NCBI GenBank assembly: GCA_910588365.1
Contig: CAJUQS010000126.1
Coordinates: 1-18,135 of the forward strand
DNA: 18,135 nt
Reading direction: 5' to 3'
DNA from: an uncultured Oscillospiraceae bacterium
Lineage (GTDB): Bacteria; Bacillota; Clostridia; Oscillospirales; Oscillospiraceae
In this document: piece after piece, positions 13,125 to 18,135 of the stretch
Position numbering within the stretch: the stretch's first letter is position 1
How the letters are laid out: each line of letters starts with the position of its first letter
Position numbers and translations under genes: made by a program
The notes under the pieces: generated by a model
What the model was told of the DNA's origin: nothing
Seen by the model: the letters and a program-made list of their open reading frames with translations, nothing else
Databases searched by the model: none

Positions 13125-13202
13125 GGTAGCGATTTTCTTGACCTACTTGGATATTAACACATAATTTCGCTACCGTCAACAGGAAATCACGAATTTCTTG
13201 AC
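13125..13202. promoter_or_regulatory. phage switch operator region with inverted and direct repeats
   Basis: GGTAGCGA (13125-13132) is repeated in inverted form, TCGCTACC (13167-13174). TTTCTTGAC is repeated directly at 13134-13142 and 13194-13202. The copies overlap the leftward promoter and the -35 of the repressor promoter, where CI and Cro-like proteins should bind. The assignment of sites to proteins is inferred. Confidence 0.55.
13151..13179 (-). promoter_or_regulatory. leftward early promoter (PR-like)
   Basis: On the minus strand TTGACG (13179-13174), a 17-base spacer and TAATAT (13156-13151) lie 47 bases before the XRE start. It overlaps one operator arm. This is the best candidate for the main lytic promoter of the operon. 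Confidence 0.65.
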
Positions 13203-13226
13203 TTTTATTTTTTTGTGTGCTATCAT
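13198..13226 (+). promoter_or_regulatory. repressor promoter (PRM-like)
   Basis: TTGACT (13198-13203), a 17-base spacer and TATCAT (13221-13226) precede the repressor ATG by 22 bases. The -35 includes the second TTTCTTGAC repeat, which allows autoregulation. Confidence 0.7.
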
Positions 13227-13248
13227 CGTCTAAAAGGTGGTGATTTTT

Positions 13249-14082
13249 ATGAGTGAGCTGCATGAAATATCTTTACGAGAAAGAATCCGCTTGAATCTTG
13301 TTTCCTCCATGGAGGCTGCAAACATTAACCAAGTACAATTAGCGGACAAGCTGGGCATTAGTAAAGGGACTGTAAATAACTGGGCAAGAGGGAACAATTC
13401 TCCAGATGTGGACATGGTACCAAAAATTTGTAAAGTGCTGGGGATATCTGTTATAGATTTATATGCGCCTACTAAATTTGAATCAAATGATGTTAAAGAA
13501 ACAAAAAAAGCCCTGTCCTTATCAGACGAGGCTCAAAAAGTAGCTACGCGCTATTCAAAATTAGACCGATACGGTCAAGCCGCTGTGCAAGCGGTGATGG
13601 GGGAAGAAGAAGCCCGCGTCAAGGAGCAGGCAGAGATGGAGGAGTCCTTTACCCAGCTGAAGCCCAAAATCATCCCCCTATTTTGGAGTGCCGCCGCTGC
13701 TGGCATCGCCGCCCCGATCCTGGGGGAAGAATACGATCTGTACGAGTTGACCCCGGAGGACCCACAGGGCGCTATGTTCGCCGTTAAGGTCAGTGGGGAC
13801 AGCATGGAGCCCCACTTCCCGGATGGGTCTATCGTTTTCTGCAACAAGGATCCTGTGGACGATGGAGATGTTGGGGTGTTCTGCCTTGACGGGGAGAGCT
13901 TTATCAAGCAGTACTACTTTGACCGCATGGTGGGCATGACATACCTGTTCAGCTTGAACCGGGAGCGGGCGGATGCTGACAAGCTGATTACCCGGTCCAG
14001 CGGGCAGACACTGACCTGCATGGGTCGGGTAATCACCCGGCGGAGGTATCCGTTGCCAGGGCTTGGTCCTGGGCGTAGGTGA
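13249..14082 (+). CDS. CI-type phage repressor with LexA-like S24 peptidase domain (277 aa)
   Basis: This is the lysogeny repressor. An XRE helix-turn-helix (about 12-65, with QVQLADKLGISKGTVNNWARG) is followed by a linker and a LexA/S24 self-cleavage domain. The likely cleavage bond is Ala151-Gly152 in AAAAGIAAP. The catalytic pair is Ser185 in SGDSMEPHF and Lys220 in SFIKQYYF. DNA damage with RecA should therefore trigger self-cleavage and induction. The ATG at 13249 follows AAAGGTGG; an in-frame GTG at 13237 lies within the ribosome site and is less likely. Divergent promoters and operators lie upstream. All key residues are intact, so the switch is probably functional. Confidence 0.93.
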   Translation: MSELHEISLRERIRLNLVSSMEAANINQVQLADKLGISKGTVNNWARGNNSPDVDMVPKICKVLGISVIDLYAPTKFESNDVKETKKALSLSDEAQKVATRYSKLDRYGQAAVQAVMGEEEARVKEQAEMEESFTQLKPKIIPLFWSAAAAGIAAPILGEEYDLYELTPEDPQGAMFAVKVSGDSMEPHFPDGSIVFCNKDPVDDGDVGVFCLDGESFIKQYYFDRMVGMTYLFSLNRERADADKLITRSSGQTLTCMGRVITRRRYPLPGLGPGRR

Positions 14083-14093
14083 TGAGGGGTATT

Positions 14094-14121
14094 TTGAGTG
14101 ATGTGCCTACCCCAATATAGT
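14094..14121 (+). promoter_or_regulatory. promoter of the PH-like membrane protein gene
   Basis: TTGAGT (14094-14099), a 16-base spacer and TATAGT (14116-14121) lie between the repressor stop and the next ATG (14149). An SD-like GAGAGAGGGA follows. Confidence 0.5.
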
Positions 14122-14148
14122 AAAACAACATAGAGAGAGGGAAGAAAA

Positions 14149-14802
14149 ATGGTAAAAAGGGTTGGACTTGGCTTTTTGGCTTTCATGTGCGGGACTATGT
14201 TCCTTGCTGGGGTTAGTACTTTTCTTGATAACCTTTTTACTAATCCAGCCAGGGCTATGAGTGATCTTGCGGTAACGGCTGTATTTGGAGCCCTCACAGT
14301 TTTTATTATTTTAAAGCTTTTTGGCAGAAGGATTCGGGTAATTCCAGAAACCAGAAAATATTTGCCTGGAAGCAAACTACCTATCGTTCCGAATGCTGGG
14401 CTAGTCCTCATGCCGGGAGAAGTTTGCCACATTGCGGAAAAAGCTCAAGCAGGAGTGCTGAAAACGGTTACGGGCTCTGTGAGAAGAAGTTCTGGAACTA
14501 GGGTCCGCGGTTTGCTTGGCACGTCGTATAGCGGAGCAAGTCGTAGCAGATCAACTAGTGAGGATGTAATAGACAGAAGTTCCGGTATGCTATATGTGAC
14601 GAACAAGCGAATTGTTATAGCGGCTCCTAAATATGGCTTTGAGGCCCCCTTAGAACTGGTAACGTCTGTGACACCGTATGCAAACAGCTTCGATCTCCAA
14701 ATGAAGCGCGGAAATTATACGATTTTTGTGCGCGAACCTGTTTATACATCAAGTGTTTTACAGGCCGCAGTATCCTTGAAAGTACGTGGAGCGACCCGTT
14801 AA
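14149..14802 (+). CDS. two-TM membrane protein with PH-like cytoplasmic domain (217 aa)
   Basis: Two hydrophobic helices (about 5-25 and 40-60) anchor the N-terminus. From about residue 85 the pattern is PNAGLVLMPGEVCHIAEKAQ, a variable Ser/Arg-rich loop (110-135), then GMLYVTNKRIVIAAPKYGFEAPLELV, matching bacterial PH-like/GRAM-type domains in which strands carry LYVTNKRLI. It is AT-richer than the operon, lies between the repressor and the integrase, and has its own promoter and SD, so it should be expressed in the lysogen. A surface or exclusion function is plausible but inferred. Alternatives are a stress or lipid-sensing protein. Confidence 0.65.
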   Translation: MVKRVGLGFLAFMCGTMFLAGVSTFLDNLFTNPARAMSDLAVTAVFGALTVFIILKLFGRRIRVIPETRKYLPGSKLPIVPNAGLVLMPGEVCHIAEKAQAGVLKTVTGSVRRSSGTRVRGLLGTSYSGASRSRSTSEDVIDRSSGMLYVTNKRIVIAAPKYGFEAPLELVTSVTPYANSFDLQMKRGNYTIFVREPVYTSSVLQAAVSLKVRGATR

Positions 14803-14807
14803 AAAGC

Positions 14808-14837
14808 AAAAACCCGCCCTCGGCAACCGGAGGCGGG
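14808..14837 (-). terminator. leftward terminator 1 between the PH-like gene and the integrase
   Basis: CCCGCC (14813-14818) and GGCGGG (14832-14837) form a stem with an imperfect inner extension. On the minus strand it is followed by TTTTTGCTTTTT. On the + strand no T-run follows, so it works leftward. Confidence 0.6.
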
Positions 14838-14869
14838 CAAAATCTCATGCGCTTACGATTTTGAACATG

Positions 14870-14909
14870 AAAAAAACCGCCCCCGGTGTTACCAGCACTG
14901 GGGACGGTT
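14870..14909 (-). terminator. leftward terminator 2 before the integrase
   Basis: On the minus strand AACCG-CCCC-GTG pairs with CAC-GGGG-CGGTT around a 7-base loop with small mismatches, followed by a T-run. It has the same orientation as terminator 1 and would stop transcripts entering from the integrase side. Confidence 0.6.
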
Positions 14910-14911
14910 CA

Positions 14912-14950
14912 AGGAGAAGTGATAAGATTGCAACGCCTATCACTTCTCCT
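14912..14950. promoter_or_regulatory. 13-bp inverted repeat overlapping the integrase promoter
   Basis: AGGAGAAGTGATA (14912-14924) and TATCACTTCTCCT (14938-14950) are perfect complements, 13 bases apart. The right arm fills the spacer between the -35 and -10 of the integrase promoter, so a bound regulator would block it. It has no T-tail, so it is not a terminator. Confidence 0.6.
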
Positions 14951-14955
14951 ATATT
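14928..14955 (+). promoter_or_regulatory. integrase promoter
   Basis: TTGCAA (14928-14933), a 16-base spacer and TATATT (14950-14955) precede the integrase ATG (14983), which has AGGAGG eight to nine bases before it. Confidence 0.5.
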
Positions 14956-14982
14956 ATCACATTTTATAGGAGGAATGCAACC

Positions 14983-16377
14983 ATGAAAACAGAAAAAGGC
15001 ATCGTTCCCGCCGCCCGAGCCGCGCTGTATATGCGCGTGAGCACGGAGGAACAGGCCATCCACGGCCTGTCCATTGAGACCCAGCGGGAGGCGCTGGACG
15101 CCTGGGCAGGGGAGAGCGGTGTGCAGGTGGCCGGACACTATGTGGACGCTGGCATCTCCGCCCGGAAGCCTGCGTCCAAGCGCCCCGAGCTTCAACGCCT
15201 CCTGGGCGATGTACGGTCAGGGAAAATAGACCTGATTGTCTTTACTAAGCTGGACCGGTGGTTCCGCAATATTTCGGAATATTACAAAGTGCAGGAAATT
15301 CTTGAGCAAAGCGGTGTAGACTGGCGGACCATCCACGAGGACTATGACACCTCCACTGCCTCCGGCCGTCTGAAGATCAACATCATGCTCTCCGTGGCTC
15401 AGGATGAAGCGGACCGCACCAGCGAGCGCATCCGGGCTGTGTTCAACTCCAAAAAGGAACGCCAGGAGCCGTGTACTGGCAGAGTGCCCACGGGCTATAA
15501 AATTGAGGGCAAAAAAGTGGTCAAGGATCCAGAGATGGAAGAAGCGGTTGCGTGCTTCTTTGAAAGCTTTCTGGACATGCGCTCCATTGAGAAAGCCAGG
15601 AGGGCCGTTGAGGCCCGCTGCGGTATATTGTTCACATACTACCTGTCCCGGCTCATGCTCACCAAGGAGGCGTACTATGGACGCTTTGAGGGCGTTGACG
15701 GCATGTGCCCGGCCTATATCACAAAGGCGCAGTATGATGAGATCTGCTCCAACCGCCGCCGCGCAGAGCGCAAAACTGATAATGACCGAATTTATTTGTT
15801 TGCCGGGATTATATTCTGCTCAGAGTGTGGGCGGCGGTATGGAGCGCATACGAATGTGTATCAGGTGAAGTCCGGGGAGTGGCGCGACGGGATTGCCTAT
15901 AACTGCCGCGGGAGGTATAACAACGGAGACTGCGCCAATAAAGTCAACATCCAGGAATGCACAATAGAGAAATATCTTTTGCAGAATGTTGATGAGGAAT
16001 TGCGGCGATTTACTTGCGATCTGGAGCAAATCGCCGCAGCCAGTAGGCCGGTACGAAATTTCCAGGAGGAGCGGGCAAAGCTGAAAAAGAAGCTTTCCCG
16101 CTTGAAAGATTTGTATGTCGATGCTATAATTGACTTGGAGCTGTACCGGAAAGACTATGAGGCATTGAAATCTCAACTGGATGCGCTGGCTATTGAGGAA
16201 CACAGTGCGCCGCCTGCCATTCCCTGTGCTGACCGACTGTTGGCAATCTTTTGTGATGGATGGCGGGATATGTACGCTGAACTCAGCTGCGGAGATAAGC
16301 GAGCATTCTGGCGCACGGCGCTTGATAGAATTGTTGTCCACCCCACTCGCCAGATTACAGTCTTTTTCCGGCCTTAG
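14983..16377 (+). CDS. int: large serine recombinase (phage integrase), 464 aa
   Basis: This enzyme integrates and excises the phage by serine-mediated strand exchange between attP and attB. The resolvase domain spans about 12-155 with nucleophile Ser20 in LYMRVSTEEQ and the conserved VFTKLDRWFRN and SVAQDEADRTSERI. The recombinase domain (about 165-270) follows, with a zinc ribbon CSECGRRY near 280 and C-x9-C near 308. A coiled coil (about 345-410) and a C-terminal domain complete the normal architecture, so it appears intact. The ATG is preceded by AGGAGG. It is the last phage gene in this direction, so the attachment site should lie close downstream. An excision partner (RDF) is not identified. 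Confidence 0.95.
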   Translation: MKTEKGIVPAARAALYMRVSTEEQAIHGLSIETQREALDAWAGESGVQVAGHYVDAGISARKPASKRPELQRLLGDVRSGKIDLIVFTKLDRWFRNISEYYKVQEILEQSGVDWRTIHEDYDTSTASGRLKINIMLSVAQDEADRTSERIRAVFNSKKERQEPCTGRVPTGYKIEGKKVVKDPEMEEAVACFFESFLDMRSIEKARRAVEARCGILFTYYLSRLMLTKEAYYGRFEGVDGMCPAYITKAQYDEICSNRRRAERKTDNDRIYLFAGIIFCSECGRRYGAHTNVYQVKSGEWRDGIAYNCRGRYNNGDCANKVNIQECTIEKYLLQNVDEELRRFTCDLEQIAAASRPVRNFQEERAKLKKKLSRLKDLYVDAIIDLELYRKDYEALKSQLDALAIEEHSAPPAIPCADRLLAIFCDGWRDMYAELSCGDKRAFWRTALDRIVVHPTRQITVFFRP

Positions 16378-16481
16378 TTTTTGAAAATTTTATTGCATAG
16401 ATTTGTTATACCCTCAGGATTGCTGCGGAAAATCTCCTTGTCTGACGAGAAAAATCCTCGTCCATCCGGCATCCCCCGGTT
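16378..16481. other. likely prophage boundary (att site region)
   Basis: Large serine integrases act on attP sites next to their own gene, and the genes to the right are of a different mobile-element type. The following ORF is open back to a stop at 16446-16448 and has no ribosome site, as if its 5' end had been replaced by phage DNA. A short inverted repeat GACGAG/CTCGTC lies at 16444-16462. The exact crossover cannot be seen without the other end. Confidence 0.45.
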
Positions 16482-16928
16482 ATGAATACAGGTTCTAAGA
16501 ATCAGCGGACGCTCTACCTGCTCCGCAGCGGTGAGTTCGTACCCATCCAGATTTCCCTCCCGCCGACCAGCCTCACGCCCTACAACTCCTTTTACAACGC
16601 GGCGTTTGCCCGGCGTCAGCGCCCCCTTTACAACAGCATCGTCCGGATCGGCCTGAAGCGCATGAGCAGTAACGGCTACGATTACAGCGTCGCCACCTTC
16701 TGCAAGGTGCGGGACCTCTCCGGCGAGGAGCTGGCTGCGGTGAAGGCGTATGCGGATACGTTCCGCGTGCAGATCAAGAACACGCTGATTGAGCAGGCCG
16801 CCAGCAAGGAGCTGGAGTCCGGCGCCATCGAGGTTGGCTCCGGTTCCATGGAGCTGCCTGACAACGAGGCCCACTTCTCTGTCGGCATGGGCATTGTCGA
16901 TGGCGAGCGCGAGAAGCTGCCCGCCTAA
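16482..16928 (+). CDS. hypothetical mobile-element protein, 148 aa, 5' end probably lost
   Basis: The product is not recognised. It is a soluble alpha/beta sequence with YNSFYNAAFARRQRPLYNSIVRIGLKRM and YDYSVATFCKVRDLSGEELAAVKAYAD, the latter with a helix-rich C-terminus. The ATG at 16482 has no SD, and the frame continues upstream without another start to the stop at 16446-16448. The simplest reading is that phage insertion removed the true beginning. The following sigma-like gene suggests an ICE or IME setting. It may be untranslated now. Confidence 0.55.
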   Translation: MNTGSKNQRTLYLLRSGEFVPIQISLPPTSLTPYNSFYNAAFARRQRPLYNSIVRIGLKRMSSNGYDYSVATFCKVRDLSGEELAAVKAYADTFRVQIKNTLIEQAASKELESGAIEVGSGSMELPDNEAHFSVGMGIVDGEREKLPA

Positions 16929-17487
16929 TACGGCCGGCGCTGTTCAAGAGCAGACAAGGCCGCCCCCGTTCTCTGAACGGGGACGGCCTGCCACACCCCA
17001 GGCGCTGACAGAAGTACAGCGTCAATTTGCCGCCGAAAACCACAATCTGATTTACACATATCTGTGGAACCGACGGCTGGAAATTGACAACTACTACGAT
17101 ACTGCTGTTTTTGGATACCTGCGCGCAGTCAAGCGGTACCTATCGGAACCCTGGCTGCGCCGCTATCAGTTCTCTACTGTCGCATGGCACGCTATGCGGC
17201 AGAGCATCGCCTCCTTCCATCGAGCGGAAGAACGGCGGAAGGAGACGGAGCAAAAGTATCTGAAAACACTTCGGGCCAAACCTACGGACCCCTTTGAGGA
17301 ACTGGAAGCCAAATTGCTTCTGCACGATCTGGCGGTTGTCTCCAGCAAAGAGCAGTATGCCCTCGCATCCATGCGGCTGCAAGGCTACTCGATTGCGGAA
17401 ACCGCCTGTATCCAGGGTATGAGCGAGAAACGGGTCCGGGGGCTTTTAAGGGAACTGTACCGGGTTTACCTGTGCCTGTTCCCTTGA
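16900..17487 (+). CDS. sigma-70-like regulatory protein of a mobile element (195 aa, start uncertain)
   Basis: The segment QRQFAAENHNLIYTYLWNRRLEIDNYYDTAVFGYLRAVKRYL and the aromatic RRYQFSTVAWHAMRQSIASFHRAEERR resemble sigma region 2 of small sigma-70-like proteins common in Clostridia mobile elements. The C-terminal part (YALASMRLQGYSIAETACIQGMSEKRVRGLLREL) is a region 4-like helix-turn-helix. It probably directs or modifies transcription of the element. The frame overlaps the preceding gene by 29 bases from the ATG at 16900, which has no good SD; the conserved part begins near 17010, so a later non-ATG start is possible. A strong hairpin (16957-16989) lies in this uncertain stretch. Confidence 0.75.
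   Translation: MASARSCPPNTAGAVQEQTRPPPFSERGRPATPQALTEVQRQFAAENHNLIYTYLWNRRLEIDNYYDTAVFGYLRAVKRYLSEPWLRRYQFSTVAWHAMRQSIASFHRAEERRKETEQKYLKTLRAKPTDPFEELEAKLLLHDLAVVSSKEQYALASMRLQGYSIAETACIQGMSEKRVRGLLRELYRVYLCLFP
16957..16989. repeat. hairpin at the 5' end of the sigma-like gene
   Basis: Arms 16957-16971 and 16975-16989 pair at 14 of 15 positions around the loop TCT, with one C-A mismatch. No T-run follows on the + strand. If the sigma-like start lies downstream this is a leader hairpin; otherwise it is within the gene. Confidence 0.6.
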
Positions 17488-17506
17488 TTAGAAAGATGGA
17501 TGCGAA

Positions 17507-17686
17507 ATGATAAGAAGTTGTATATACCATGTGGACAAAAATATCCGCAGGGCCTGGGTCATTTATGGTGATCTGGGGGTGCGGCAGTATTATGGCTATA
17601 CAAAACGCCAGTCCATAGAGCGGTATCGAAATGAATGCCGGAATACTTTCATATATGAGCAGAGGAAAGAGGTGTCAAACCCATGA
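17507..17686 (+). CDS. small hypothetical protein, 59 aa
   Basis: The ORF begins MIRSCIYHVDKNIRRAWVIYGDLGVRQYYGYTKRQ and ends in basic and polar residues. It is rich in Tyr and Arg with beta-like strands, and no family is recognised. The ATG lies 19 bases after the sigma-like stop with only a weak purine-rich SD (GAAAGATGG). Its TGA overlaps the following ATG (ATGATG), which supports real translation. The regular spacing suggests an operon with the sigma-like gene. Confidence 0.5.
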   Translation: MIRSCIYHVDKNIRRAWVIYGDLGVRQYYGYTKRQSIERYRNECRNTFIYEQRKEVSNP

Positions 17687-17946
17687 TGTTAGAAGCAAAG
17701 ACAGTCCGGACGCTGACGGGGATTCTGCTGTGTCCGCTGGCCGTCGGTTCCAAAGCGCTCATTGTCCACCAGGGCAAAATTACCCGCACCGCCCGTATTA
17801 TGGCGATCCATCACCGTACCGCGGACGAGGTAACTGTGGGTTTACTCCTGCCGCACAGAAGCTGTACGGCGGTAAAGAAAAGCGAGGCGAGTGGATCGAC
17901 AGTCTCCACAAGTCGGGCAAAATGGACGCGGTCAGTGAAGCACTGA
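17683..17946 (+). CDS. small ICE-type hypothetical protein with an aberrant C-terminus (87 aa)
   Basis: The first 50 residues (starting MMLEAKTVRTLTGILLCPLAV, with GSKALIVHQGKITRTARIMAIHH) look like a compact beta-rich domain of small proteins in Clostridia mobile elements; the family is recalled by appearance only. The ATG overlaps the stop before it (ATGATG). From about residue 50 the sequence becomes Ser/Arg-rich and unlike a folded domain, while another frame begins to look coding (17835 on). The 3' part may therefore be a shadow created by a deletion or frameshift. Confidence 0.5.
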   Translation: MMLEAKTVRTLTGILLCPLAVGSKALIVHQGKITRTARIMAIHHRTADEVTVGLLLPHRSCTAVKKSEASGSTVSTSRAKWTRSVKH

Positions 17947-18135
17947 TGGAGGAGCAAACGGAAATCAAGCGGTACGGTACAGACCCTGCCTGTCAGACGG
18001 AATACATTAAGGCCCTTTTGTCTGAACATATCGACGCCTACCTTGAAGCGAAGGAAAATGGCGGCGAGACTTTCCCGGATTTTATTGGGGCATTGACAAT
18101 GAATGAACTTGACAGGTGCGTGGAGCTCTCCGCAG
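17835..18135 (+). pseudogene. open fragment of a larger mobile-element gene, continues past the window
   Basis: In the frame starting at 17835 the sequence is open to the window end for 100 codons and reads like a real protein, starting CGFTPAAQKLYGGKEKRGEW, then an acidic helical stretch and EAKENGGETFPDFIGAL. No credible start or SD precedes it: the first internal ATG is at 17922, and the upstream part is the other gene's coding DNA. It may be the body of a gene joined to the 17683 gene by deletion, or the partner of a frameshift. The family is not recognised. Confidence 0.4.

Noticed and set aside
13138..13165. Rightward promoter TTGACC-N16-CATAAT
   Set aside because: It overlaps the better leftward promoter and is 84 bases from the repressor start, which has a stronger promoter at 13198-13226.
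14845..15195. 116-residue leftward ORF opposite the integrase start
   Set aside because: It has no ribosome site, covers the integrase N-terminus in antisense and includes the regulatory hairpins.
1..18135. tRNA or rRNA genes
   Set aside because: No cloverleaf with a TTC-loop motif or rRNA signature was noticed while reading; a tRNAscan run would settle it.

Overview
The window looks like one end of a temperate-phage prophage in a GC-rich member of the Firmicutes, most likely a gut Clostridia species (Oscillospiraceae-like). At its right edge the prophage abuts a second mobile region of the ICE/IME type. The lineage is inferred from gene families, good Shine-Dalgarno (SD) sites, sigma-A-like promoters and U-tailed terminators; no host housekeeping gene is present to confirm it.

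Layout from left to right. (1) Positions 1-11,000 hold a GC-rich leftward (minus-strand) early operon. In transcription order it encodes three small proteins, a hexapeptide-repeat protein, a membrane-anchored 3D-domain protein, a PAPS-reductase-family protein, a 24-residue Cys-containing ORF, an SMC/RecF-like ATPase, a Sak4/AAA_24-like ATPase, a DUF669 protein, an SF2 helicase, a primase-helicase of RepA type, a RusA-type resolvase and a small hypothetical protein. Many neighbours overlap by 1-4 bases (ATGA, GTGA, TGATG), so translation is probably coupled. A cluster of GTCCAAA repeats and a long hairpin lie just after the primase-helicase gene. (2) Positions 11,000-12,900 hold AT-richer inserts read rightward, against the operon. 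One is a 2TM SLATT-like protein with a 41-residue proline-rich microprotein, with its own promoter and terminator. Another is a DUF2321-like zinc-ribbon gene with its own promoter. A possible small RNA or attenuator lies in front of the SLATT-like gene. Minus-strand small genes are interspersed. (3) Positions 12,900-14,150 form the lysogeny switch: a small XRE protein (leftward) diverges from a CI/LexA-type repressor (rightward) across an operator region with promoters on both strands. (4) Positions 14,150-16,380 hold a two-TM PH-like membrane protein and a large serine integrase, separated by two leftward terminators and an inverted repeat in the integrase promoter. (5) Positions 16,380-18,135 hold genes of another mobile element: a hypothetical gene that lacks a credible 5' end, a sigma-like factor, two small genes and an ORF that changes frame. 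The prophage end (attL or attR) should lie between 16,378 and about 16,480.

How it works together (inference): the repressor and the XRE protein set lysis versus lysogeny, and the leftward operon supplies replication and recombination. The rightward cassettes resemble lysogenic-conversion genes ('morons') that are expressed in the lysogen and opposed by antisense transcription during lytic growth. The SLATT-like plus proline-rich pair is the best candidate for an undescribed system here.
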